From: Zymoseptoria tritici IPO323
Lineage: Eukaryota > Ascomycota > Dothideomycetes > Mycosphaerellales > Mycosphaerellaceae
Length of the DNA stretch: 64,000 bases
Direction of reading: 5' to 3'
Assembly (NCBI RefSeq): GCF_000219625.1
Contig: NC_018216.1
Coordinates: 3,100,001-3,164,000 of the forward strand
Below are positions 33,413-43,236 of the stretch, piece by piece (the first letter of the stretch is position 1; every line of letters starts with the position of its first letter). A model generated the notes under the pieces. It did not search any database. It had not been told where the DNA came from and saw only the letters and a program-made list of their open reading frames with translations. Made by a program: the position numbers and the translations under genes.

Positions 33413-34854
33413 CGTCCAGGCCAGTCGCCATGTCATGCAAAGGACCTTCCTTTCATGGTAAATTTGATGGAGATCACTCGGTAAGCTTTGCCAGGAATGC
33501 CGTTCAAGCAGACGCAGTGAACAGGGTGTGGCTCAAATAGGTGTCAATGCATGGTTGCATCAGTGGAGGAAAGAATAGGGTATCCCTTTGCAGGTCATAC
33601 GGTACTTTCTGGTCCAAGCTCAGGATCCCTGCCCACGGTCAGCGGAAGTGAACCCCCTTGTAAATGGCTTGTTTCTGAGCATGAGTTCGCAATAGGCGAC
33701 CGGAGGTAGGGATTAGAAGAGCCCACCAGCTGAGGTTTCAGAGGCATGGTGCGCTCGTACAAGTTCCGATATAGGGCGTCGAACAGTAATCTTGCAGTTG
33801 GCCCATGTCGCCGAGTAATTGTATTGATTTTTCCGAAATGGCATCTTTCAGGCAGCCCATCAGCCCGAAAAGGAAAGTCGTGATCCGACCGAGCAATCAC
33901 TCTGGGATATTCCAGAGCTTCCATCAACGTACTTGGACGCCTCAAATACGCCCGATCACACCCTCTGATGGGTATATGGGACGCTGAGATCAAGCAATGG
34001 GGTTAGCAAGCTTGCAATTTTGCAGAAAGCTTGATGCGCTTGTAATGTTGCAGGCTCATGCATGCCGAAGGAATAGAGCAATCACGAATCGAGCCTCGTT
34101 GACGCTAGCTTTGCTCAAAGGATCAATACTTGCTAATGTGCTTGGTCAGTGGTTCTTCAGCTGACTTTTCGCATTGCATTTCGGCTGAGCAAGTCGAGGG
34201 AGTTCCTCGACCCCGCATATCGATCGACGCCGTTCGGAACAGCAGGAATAGTTCCGGCGGAGCTATTCTGTGGTGTTCTTTGGAGCCCGATAGCTGCCTT
34301 CGAGTCTATGCTGCTAGCTGCATCGTTCGGACAAGGCGGCCACGGCGCCATGTGCCGTACATGCGTCTGTCAAGTCGAGATGGTCCAGGAAAAGCTGCTC
34401 TACTTCTCAGTCCAGCACTCGCGGGGCGTCCGACTAGCTACGCAAGGCCTGTTGCGATCGATAGACCGATCTCCATTCAGCCTGATCGGTTTCAACCGGC
34501 CATGGGATGCCTGACAGCACAATGAGGGGCCCTAGAAGGAACGGCATTCCGACAGCTGCGATCTTCGGAGCCGAGTTGGCTGGAGTCGGCATACCACTTG
34601 TGCTGTCGTCCATCGAAGCTGGCGAAGCGGATGGAACGGCATGACCGCTGCGATGCTAGAGGGTGCGAGATGAGTAAGAAGGTGGTCAGCATGAACAAGT
34701 ATTGATTCAATCTGAGACATGAGGTTGGTCATGCATGTGCCGCCAAGCGAGTCCGAAGTTGGAACGGAGCCGTCTCCGGCCCTTGCGACTTCCACTTCGA
34801 CACTTCCAACGAGCCCCCGACGCCGCATTCAATACTTCATCACACCCACTCGCC
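33413..34854. other. gene-poor region between GH30 and YAF9 genes
   Basis: 1.4 kb without a convincing gene. Several open frames of 60-130 codons exist on both strands but none has coding-like codon use or a recognisable domain. Confidence 0.45.
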
Positions 34855-35634
34855 ATGCCCGCCGCACCCTCCAAACGCGTCCGCGGCGTCAAAGTCGCCC
34901 GCCATTTCATCATCGGTAACGAAGCCCACGTCCTCCCTTACAATGGCTATCCCACACCCGCACCGGAAGGACACACCAAAGGCTGGAAAGTCTACGTTCG
35001 GCCACTGCCCAACGGCCCGGACATGACCACATGGCTGAAGAAAGTCCAATTCAAGCTGCATCACACCTACAACGATGCGTCACGGACTATCGAAGCCCCT
35101 GGGCCGTTTGAGGTTGCCGAAACCGGATACGGCGAGTTTGGAGTCGAGATTAGGCTATATTTTGCGCAGGAGAGTGGAGAGAAGGCGGTGTACAGGGAGC
35201 ACTATCTTGTGTTGGGACCTTATGGGAGTGATGAGCAGAAGGCGAGGCAGGAGAAGGAGAATATGATTGTGGCGGAGAGGTTGGAGACCGTGGAGTTCAA
35301 TGAGCCGACGCAGGAGTTCTACAAGACTTTGACGAGTGAGGATCAGTTCAATTGGCTGAAGGTGAAGAAGGGTCGAGGGAAGGGGAAGCAGCCGCACTAT
35401 GTGTTTGAGGGAGATATTGAGCCAACTGCTCAGCTGCCTGAGCGTGCGACGGTAGGTAAAGATGGAGGAGTCGGGAGTGGAGGCACGTGGAGTCAACAAT
35501 ACGAGAGGCAGGTCGTGGCCCAGTTGGAGCAGAGCAAGAAAGCATTGGATGCTATGATTGATGAGGAGAAGCGGAAAGCCGAGGAGAGACGGAGGCAGAT
35601 GGAGGAGGTGGGAGCTCAAATCGCGGCGAAGTGA
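34855..35634 (+). CDS. YAF9: YEATS-domain protein, SWR1/NuA4 subunit
   Basis: Single exon, 259 residues. The YEATS domain covers about residues 8-130: VKVARHFIIGNEAHVLP, THKW-like GHTKGWKVYVRPLPNG, DMTTWLKKVQFKLHHTYNDA, then the aromatic-cage region GPFEVAETGYGEFGVEIRLY. The WKVYVRP and TGYGEFGVEI motifs mark Yaf9 rather than Taf14 or Sas5. The C-terminus ends in a coiled coil (QLEQSKKALDAMIDEEKRKA). Yaf9 is shared by the SWR1 remodeller and NuA4 acetyltransferase and reads acylated histone H3 in the nucleus. An earlier in-frame open stretch lacks an ATG in good context, so 34855 was chosen. Confidence 0.93.
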   Translation: MPAAPSKRVRGVKVARHFIIGNEAHVLPYNGYPTPAPEGHTKGWKVYVRPLPNGPDMTTWLKKVQFKLHHTYNDASRTIEAPGPFEVAETGYGEFGVEIRLYFAQESGEKAVYREHYLVLGPYGSDEQKARQEKENMIVAERLETVEFNEPTQEFYKTLTSEDQFNWLKVKKGRGKGKQPHYVFEGDIEPTAQLPERATVGKDGGVGSGGTWSQQYERQVVAQLEQSKKALDAMIDEEKRKAEERRRQMEEVGAQIAAK

Positions 35635-35749
35635 CGTGGATTCGAGAACATTTGATGACTTTAGCGTGGAGTTGGGGACAAATTTGAGATACCCTTTTGA
35701 GAGACGAGACACGGAAATATCTTGAAAACATGAGATTCATGCTGCTCTA

Positions 35750-36740
35750 CTACGAACGAGTCTTCTCATCCGGTCTGGACTTTGCACCATCTCCCACTAT
35801 TTCGCAGCATAGATAACCACCAGCCGCCAGACCGCCCGCCGGACCTCTTTGGACAATTGCGTCGTCGCTGCGAAAGTCAGAGTATCCCACGCTCCGAGTG
35901 GGAGGAAACAATGCTGCTTACCTGCTATTAATCGCATCGGGTCCTGAGTCCGGTCCAGAAAAACGTGAAGCTACCAGTGGTCTCTGCGAGCAATCAGGCG
36001 AAGAAAGGTATGGATGGACTTACGATCATGCCCAGGGTCTTGGGGTGCGCACAAGTCACGCCAGGGAGTCCGGTGGCTATTGTCACACGGTCGTCTTTCG
36101 TGTTGTGTGCATAACGACAGTGCACGAGATTGTCGTCGAGAGTTCCCCTTCGGCTGCCGAGTTGAAGGCATCTGGTTTGTCAAGCGCACGCAGATATAAC
36201 ACGTGGGAAGCCCCGGATGCTGCGTCGCTCGTTGGGTCCGACAAAGCTCTCTTTAAGTGGTTGCGAAAGTTCCTGCGGAGAAACCTCGAGGAATGGCCCT
36301 AAAAGAGTCTGATACTAAGAGTTAGGATCAAGCGTCGGATCAAAACAAGAGGCGAAGCTTACCATTCGGTCGTACGGAAGGTGGTCGCCCGGTCTTGAGT
36401 GTATCCATGATAGACAAGGCTGCAAGAGGTGGTGGCTGCGTTGGTCGAGCACGTGAAGCTCTGAAGAATCGACCAAGGGTATTTTTGCTGCCAATGTGGC
36501 TTTTCTGTTTGAGTCTGATATGTGTGGGTAATGTTGTGTCGTGGTCCCTGCTCTCGCAGGTATCCGCCGAACACGCCGTACAAGACTCGCGATGGTGTCC
36601 GCGGTCATCTTGCGTGGGATTCGTGGTCTTGATGTCTTGCACTGGGCGAAGTGGTCTTGATGATGCTTCGGCCTAGCAGGTGTTTCGACGGTCTCACACG
36701 GGGCTGGAGTTTTTGTCAGAAGGTGCGGAGAAGATGCCAA
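35750..36740 (-). repeat. degenerate intron-bearing element, copy 3 (inverted)
   Basis: Minus-strand copy of the element seen at 29965-30540 and 30735-31620. It contains the shared block 36531-36419 (with CAGAAAAGCCACATTGGCA), AATG|GTAAGC (36361), CCTAACTCTTAG (intron end near 36313), ATGATC|GTAAGT (about 36030), GCTCGCAG|AGACC and CAG|GTAAGC (about 35924), and TTTCGCAG. If spliced, a phase-consistent minus frame reads VTIATGLPGVTCAHPKTLGM, then RPLVASRFSGPDSGPDAIN, then GGLAAGGYLCCEIVGDGAKS, ending at a stop near 35752. It is the least decayed copy, though a competing plus-strand open frame (35898-36302) covers part of it. Confidence 0.5.
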
Positions 36741-37206
36741 TGATGGAATACGTACGCGGCGCGCAGCACATCGCGCAAGGTAAACGTCCCGCTACACCGT
36801 ACTAGGAAGGCGTACGGTGGGCCAGTCTCGTTGAAAATGTGGATGGCGCGCTGCCTGGGTTTCGCTTCGTCACCTCCAAGTCGGAGGCTTTACACGAGCA
36901 TGGCGATGATCGGTGCCAATTCTGTTGGTTGTGTTAGTATGGAAGTGTCTGGACGAGCCAGCTCAGAGTCCAGTGGTAGCTTCGATATCGGTGGCGGTGG
37001 GGAGCTGGGGGGAAAGTTGATGTTGAGGAAGGGTGTCACTCCGGCGTTGAAGAAACTGAAGGAAGAAAAGTCTGCTCCGCTGCTTTGTTTGCAAACGAGG
37101 GCTACGAACGCGGCGGCCGCTCCCGTTGCATGCATGGCGACGGAGCATATGAAGCGATAGAATCTCACTCTGCTTTGTCATGTGAGATTTGTAGTACGAG
37201 ATGGTC
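36741..37206. other. intergenic
   Basis: About 470 bp. A minus-strand open frame (37168-36890) has a hydrophobic start but no ATG at its head. No gene called. Confidence 0.35.
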
Positions 37207-37953
37207 TCACGCCTTCCACTCATCCCTTCCCAGCCTTACGATGTCAGCCTGCTCCAAGACCCAGTACTTCGCCGGCGCTTTGCCCTCCTCTGCCAACTTC
37301 ACAGCAGCCACAGCCGCCCTTCCGATGATCGTTTGATCTTGGCCTGAAGATGCTCATCAGTTATGGTCATCCCGTGAGAAAAAAAGAAACGCACCAAAAC
37401 GGTCCTGAACACCTTGACTGATGTGCTTCAATCCATGAAACATGTCCTCCATCCACTTGATCTTTGGACTTTCCCTTCCCAGAATCATGCCAGGCCGGAG
37501 AATAATCGCTTGCTCGAAGTCCAGGTCCTTGATGGCCGTCTCGACGCCTCTCTTCATGCCTGCATAGGGACCATAGGCAAATGGATTGATAGAGCCGCTC
37601 GTGCCCGCACTCGAGCAGTACACATACGTCTTGACACCCGCCGCCTTAGCCGCTTTTGCGTTTCCGATACACAAGTCGTGGTCGATGGCACGTTGAGCTG
37701 CGATCGAGCCGGCCGTTGCACGAGTGGTGCCCACGGCGTTGAAGACTACAGATGGGAGTGGCGACGTTTCAGCAATGCGGAGTCCCCATTTTGCGGTGTC
37801 AGTTTCGACGATCGGACGCAGCTTTTGATCTTGCAATGGCGGAGCCCGGCGTGAGATAGTTGTGATGGACGTGCAGGAATTGGAAGAGAGCAGAGTGGCG
37901 AGGATTTGGGAGCCAACTGCGCCGGTGGACCCAAAGACGAGAGCTGCGGCCAT
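37207..37953 (-). CDS. FMP52: FMP52-like mitochondrial outer-membrane NAD(P)-binding protein
   Basis: Two exons, 37953-37395 and 37343-37207; 231 residues. The start MAAALVFGSTGAVGSQIL has the Rossmann GxxGxxG site. VVFNAVGTTRATAGS, VKTYVYCSSAGTSG and YGPYAGMKRGVETAI (a YxxxK pair) are typical of the atypical short-chain dehydrogenase group around Fmp52/HTATIP2. ILRPGMILGRE follows. Exon 2 supplies TIIGRAAVAAVKLAEEG and the end YWVLEQADIVRLGRDEWKA, characteristic of Fmp52. Yeast Fmp52 localises to mitochondrial outer membrane/ER contacts; its reaction is unknown. The ATG at 37953 was chosen because the open frame upstream has only non-ATG starts. Confidence 0.9.
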
Positions 37954-38518
37954 GATGGTAATCAAGATGCTTTGATGTCTTTTGATGAAAGGTGTGAATT
38001 ATGTTCGAGATGAAGATGAGTTTGGAGCGTTATCTTCACGAAGTCCGGCCGTGGAGGTAGACTTGTCGCCGCCTCCGCGTGAGGTACAACGCAGCTCTTG
38101 CCTCGGAATGCTTCTCGGTCTCAATGCTGTGACGATTGGGGGCTACAATCTAGCCGAGTATTTCTCAGCTGATACGAAGTTTCGTCGAATGCCGCAGTCA
38201 CATCAGAGATTGCTGTTGGTATCTCAGACGGGACGGGAGCAAGGGAGAGGTCGCTGACAAAGAGTGCTCGGACGCATTCGGGTAAACACCGGGTAGCACT
38301 TCTTGAACATCCGACCTTCGAGTCCCATTCTTCGTCTTGCTTCAACCTACTATCGGCTGATGAACCAGATGTCCTGACTCGGCAGCATGGGCTCGCGACT
38401 TTCGCTCAGGGGCATGCGGGTGTGTCTGAGGCTTACATTCAGGCATCAAGGCAGTATACAGGCGAGCACCAACATGCAAGCCAAGTTCACTTCGGCTATA
38501 GCTTTGCATCCGACTAGC
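37954..38518. other. upstream region of the hydrolase/NTF2 gene with coding-like frames
   Basis: 565 bp. A plus-strand frame without ATG is open from about 38174 to a TAG at 38517 (contains VLTRQHGLATFAQGHAGVSE). It is in the same frame as the downstream gene but separated from it by two stops. Confidence 0.3.
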
Positions 38519-38700
38519 GATAGCTCGCCGAGCATCAGGGTCTGTTCTGGACCACGGCATCATGGACATCGGCCGTATACCTCGAGGTCCACAGTGATCT
38601 TAACTACCTGAATCCGCCGGACCATTCTACAGGACCCATATGCTCGAACGCTACATGGACCAACGACGCCAAAGTATTCTACACCGGTAAGCCCTCCATC

Positions 38701-40111
38701 ATGCCAGAATTCGCCTACGGCTCCGGGCTGCCTCAGCCAGTGCCGCCCATTAAGCCAGAGCAAATAGCGGAAGGAGTGACACTTATTCGTCCGCTATCTC
38801 GAAAGGGCGTCGGACCAGGGATTATCCTTCTTGTGCCCGATCAACAATCGGACACGCCCATTGAGATCGAGAATGGAATTCCATCGCTGCGAATGAAATG
38901 GGCAGAAGAAGGCTATTGTGTGATTGAGATCCGACCGCAGGCTTCATCATCCGCCTTGACGACCGCAGTGGAGAAGCTCGATGCATGTCAAGAATGTGAG
39001 CCCAAGGAGAAGATGGGCTTGGTTTGTACGTTGTTTTCTGGCAGTGTGCAAAATCCCGTCAACTGACCGTAACCAGGCTACGACACTGATATGTGGTCCA
39101 AGGCCGCCTCCTCTCTGGAATCACTGACCGATCGCATTGTAAGCGCAGCGATCTACGCTAATGTCAGCGACCACGCTCGCCTCTCCTCACAAGTCTCCAT
39201 CCCAACCATCTGGCATCTCACTGGCAAGTCGGAGACCAAGCTCGTTCACAAGGCTCCGCACAAGATCTACGAATATGCTACCACAGAGAACTGCACGTTT
39301 CCCATTCCCTTCCACAGTGACTTTCAATATGCCATGGAAGCCGTCACGCATAGCCGGAACTTAGCCTTCTTGAAGTCGAAGATGAATGGTCCATACTTCG
39401 ACTTGGAATTGCTGTGGGAAGAGCATACGTACTATGAGTTTGAGGCGAGACATGTCGAAGCTACGATGATGACTATGGTTGAGGAGCCTTATGTCAATCA
39501 TGTGCCAACGGTATGCTCCGTGGTTAATACGTGCTTTGTCGAGACTGGTTGCTGACTCGCAAATAGCTTACAGGAGGCATTGGCCGCAAAGCTCTGACGG
39601 ACTTCTACACAAATCACTTCGTCTTCAGTAACCCAAAAGACACCGAGCTCGAGCTCATCAGCCGCACAGTCGGCATCGACCGGGTGGTCGACGAGTTCAT
39701 CTACAAGTTCACGCATGATATGATGATTGACTGGCTGTAAGCAACCCCTCTACCCATCCGCATACCACGTCGCTGACTTGGCGTAGCTTCCCCGGCGTAC
39801 CTCCCACGTACAAATACGTCCAAATCCCCATGATGGCCGTCGTGAACTGCCGCGGCGACCGTCTGTACCACGAACACATCTCCTGGGACCAGAGTACCGC
39901 TCTGCGACAGATCGGTGCGCTGCCGGAGAAGCTTACTCTCATCGTTGATACTTCCAAAGCTGCGGCGAATGTCAATGGGAAGGGTGTGGCGACTGGGAAG
40001 AAGTTTGAGATTGTCCTACCTGTTGCCGGCGAGGACACGGTGGCGAAGATGAGGGACAAGAACTCGGTTGCGTCGAATGCAATGTTTGAATTCGAGGCCA
40101 AGGAGGTCTAA
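38701..40111 (+). CDS. dienelactone-hydrolase-like / SnoaL (NTF2)-like fusion protein
   Basis: Four exons: 38701-39025, 39077-39510, 39567-39736, 39787-40111; 417 residues. The N-terminal half (GPGIILLVPDQQSDTP, KWAEEGYCVIEIRPQA, SIPTIWHLTGKSE) resembles the alpha/beta-hydrolase fold of fungal carboxymethylenebutenolidase-like proteins. The C-terminal half starts with GGIGRKALTDFYTNHFVFSN and continues HDMMIDWLFPGVPPT, matching SnoaL-like NTF2 folds that are fused to it in ascomycetes. No GxSxG or clear Cys-Asp-His triad is obvious, so hydrolase activity is doubtful; the family is uncharacterised. Coding character extends in-frame upstream of the chosen ATG to 38519, with no ATG, so an extra 5' exon may be missing. 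Confidence 0.72.
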
Positions 40112-40239
40112 TCTGTACGGGGAGACTAACAGCAATGGTCGAACGAGTTGACTTGATCTTCGAGCTTGATGCTGTGTGGTCTGAGACTGTCACTTGGGCT
40201 GTGCAGGGTCTCAATTTGCATCCACTCGTTCTCTAAGCA

Positions 40240-40407
40240 TCGCTGGCCATTGATTCGTCTTCAGTGTTCAGGCCAACGGCTCCGCCACCTCGTCGAATCG
40301 GCCAGGCAGACGAGGTTTCTCCAGCGGCGATCTTCCTCTTGAGCCTTGCGGCGACGCATGTGACCGGAATCGATATCTTGATTACAGGCGGGATCCCTAC
40401 AGGCTGA
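40240..40407 (+). pseudogene. truncated short-chain dehydrogenase (C-terminal relic)
   Basis: The plus frame ending at TGA 40405-40407 reads PRRIGQADEVSPAAIFLLSL, then AATHVTGIDILITGGIPTG. This is the standard C-terminal end of classical short-chain dehydrogenases (RxGx..ExAxxxxFLxS..A..VTG....DGG). There is no Rossmann GxxxGxG or YxxxK part anywhere upstream; the preceding 160 bp hold the 3' end of the hydrolase/NTF2 gene. So it is a severed fragment left by a deletion or duplication. Confidence 0.7.
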
Positions 40408-41128
40408 GGCGGAGACTACGATATGGCTTAGGATGGAAGAAACATCTCGCTTGGTCTAAAGCTCACTCGAGCATCGAGCAGCGATTTGCCGATCACATTT
40501 CGAATCCAGCGCGAAAGCGTCGTCCGTTTAAGCACCCGCTCTTCGCCTTCCAGACCGTTAAACTTCCAAAAGTAGCCATTGAATCGACCGCCGCCCATCC
40601 TTCGGCTTCGTCTCACAAAACCTCGTTGATTCGCAGCGATCCACGCATGTATGGTCGGACCTCAGCTGGATTGCCATGTCTGTTCCTGTGGGCGGTCGTA
40701 TCTGCACGAGATGACGGTCGAGGTGTGTGTCAGTGGTATGTTAAGCCGTTCCTAGCGATGAGTGAGGTCGTCTTCAAGGTTGTTTGCCAAGAACAGGGTT
40801 GACAGGGATGTTTGTTTGGAGCAAGCACGCAGCGCGTCCTTTCTCACTTCCCAAGTGCCTTCCCCTCTTCACTTCGACATCGATAGGGAGGCATGAAGAC
40901 ATCGACACTGCCTGACTCTTCCAGTCATCAAGCTTTCAGGTAAGGAGGTTCGACTTCACTTTTCTCACCAGTTCCAGTTCAACCACTTCAGCAAAGTACT
41001 GCGCAAGTCAAACAAACGACCTGGCACATTTTCAAATTCAGTTCCCTGGACCCACGTCTCAATCCATGGAAAAGTTGCATCGCAGCATTGAGCACCGTCG
41101 CGATTCATGAGCAGTACCATCGGTCAAA
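40408..41128. other. intergenic, promoter side of the BTB gene
   Basis: 721 bp with no gene recognised; the last 150 bp are pyrimidine- and A-rich leader. Confidence 0.4.
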
Positions 41129-42496
41129 ATGGGAGCTGAAGTTTCGAGAGCTGCACTGAGCGCCGAGGAAGAGCAACGCTGCAAGCAAAAAGGCAGGGAC
41201 GAGGTGCTGCAAATATTCGAGGACCGTACCGCCAAGTGCGTGGTCGCTCGAGCAGACACTCCTTTGCAGGCCTCCGTCGCGGCGTCCGGCAGATCGTCTT
41301 CCATCACACATGTGGATCAACAGAACGTTGTTGCGGCCACTAAGCAAGACACGCCACAAGACGAAACAAATACCAAGCGCAAGGCATCAGGCTCTGACGA
41401 GTCAGAACGACAGAGCAAGGCGATGAAAGTCTCTGGGTATGTTGACTTCTTGCAGACTGAGAAGTAGCAGCATCAAACGCTGAATACGCTCGCAGTGAAG
41501 CTCAAGCCATTGATCGCGGTCCTTCAAACCTGAGATTGGAATGTGGTGATAAGGCCTGGCACGTGCATAGAGAGGTCGTTCTGCGAGCTTCCTTGCCATT
41601 GTTCCGAGCGTACACGCAGGTTGGTCATACGGTAGATTCCATACGAGATCTTTCCACTGACTACGCTGCAGTCGGACGACCAAAGTATGGTCTGCATCAA
41701 GGATTCACCACCTGCTGGAGTTCACGCCATGCTCAACTTCCTGTACAACGGCGACTACTGCGCCGAGCAGTACTGCCAGACGGGGGAATCATATCCCATT
41801 CAGCTTCACGTCATGGTGTATTCATTGGCTACCACCTACGAAATCGGACCGCTGGCGTTTGCTGCCTTTGAGAAATTCTCGACCATGCTGGAAGAGGACC
41901 CGAATCTGCCCGGTCTTCACAAGGTGATGTTGGAGATACTGAAGGACAATCCCTATCGCATGGAGCCACTGCAAAAGGCCCTGCTTGCCTCCATGGAGCA
42001 ACTGAGGCCCGTGAGATCTTGTAGTGGAAACGGCAACACACTGCGGCCTCACCCGATGCTGGAGGCTGCTCGGAAAGATTACGACCGGCTTCAGGGACCT
42101 CTTCCGGGCACTACCAGCTCGACATCAGTGCCGTCTGGAACCTCTACGAATGCCATACCCACCGTTTTCGTTTCTGCTGGGGGCGTCAGCTATGGGACAC
42201 GTATCGCAGCGCAAGCTCCAGGCGCTATCCCTCTCGCACCCAGTGGGCCGTCGAGACCAGGTCCTGCGAACAAATATGCTCCAATCCTTGTTCACACATC
42301 AGCTCCCGCTGGTGCTACAAAGGCGTGGCCTCAAGGCGATATCGAGTATCTCTGCAGAGCATGCGAAAGCGTGTTCAAGGCGGGCGTGGTGAAGAGCTTC
42401 AGTGTCAGCATGTTTGCTTGTCCCAATTGCAAAGTCACGCGGAAAGGCATGTTTTGGGACAGCGTTCGCAAGCCGCGACATTTCCGTGGCTTTTAG
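41129..42496 (+). CDS. BTB/POZ protein with myristoylation-type N-terminus and C-terminal Cys4 motif
   Basis: Three exons: 41129-41436, 41496-41619, 41672-42496; 418 residues. The start MGAEVSRAALSAEEEQRCKQ fits the N-myristoylation consensus (Gly2, Ser6). A polar linker follows with a Lys-rich stretch. The BTB/POZ domain (about residues 110-220) shows LRLECGDKAWHVHREVVLRA, then MLNFLYNGDY and MVYSLATTYEIGPLAFAAFE. After a Pro/Ser/Thr-rich linker a C-terminal module has C-x2-C (LCRACESVF) and C-x2-C (FACPNCKVT) about 19 residues apart, a zinc-ribbon-like pattern. BTB-only proteins often recruit Cullin-3; that is not shown here. The N-terminal ~27 residues recur in the neighbour at 43237. The splice sites (GTATGT, GTTGGT) keep the frame. 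Confidence 0.82.
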
Positions 42497-43236
42497 TGAA
42501 CGACCAACGGCATGTCCGCGTTATTGCTGGCGTTGAAGGAGGATCAGGCTACTGAAGTCTCTGTTCGGGATCTCCAGGACTCTTGGGTACGAAAGCCTGT
42601 GGGTTGAGAATGTAAGTAATCATGCGAATCCGTTGTGACCTGCCAAAGGAGTCTGAACCATTGACTACATGTGCTTTCAGATGTGTAGCATCAGCATGTG
42701 CGCTAGTTCCGTGTGCGGCCTGCTCGCCTTGGGGAGGAAGGATTCAGTCTCATGAAATTAAGGGGAAACAGCGAAGCGAATACAAGAGCATCGCATTCTG
42801 ATCCAAGTTCGGTGGTCTGTCAGGTCTTGTTGAGACCAAGACGTGATTCGAAAGTGGAACTCGCCATATGCTGTCCGACTAGAACCTATCGGCTCCGAAA
42901 TTGACTTGACGCCGTGCGCCTCGCATGCAAACGCGCATCAGCTGTTTGCTCGTCGACACTGAAGTGACAGAGTGACCTTCCGACACTTGCACGTGTACAC
43001 AAATGCCAAATGCCGGCTCACATGAAAGCATGAGAGACTGAGAGCCGTGCCCGCGGTAAGTATTCATTGACTGCTTCACTTCTCCCTTTTATCGCCCTTC
43101 GACACTCTCAGATCAGACCTCCACCGTCACCGAACGAGCATTGCGGCTCAAGAATTAGACAGCATACCTTGACCCTCCAACTCGGGTGTCGCTGGATATC
43201 TAGCCGCAAGGGAAACAGCGCCTGACCGACAGCAAC
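42497..43236. other. intergenic between the twin genes
   Basis: 740 bp; no gene recognised. Confidence 0.4.

Noticed and set aside
34130..34560. Two overlapping plus-strand frames of 121-131 codons
   Set aside because: No codon bias, no domain, and both are open over the same bases.
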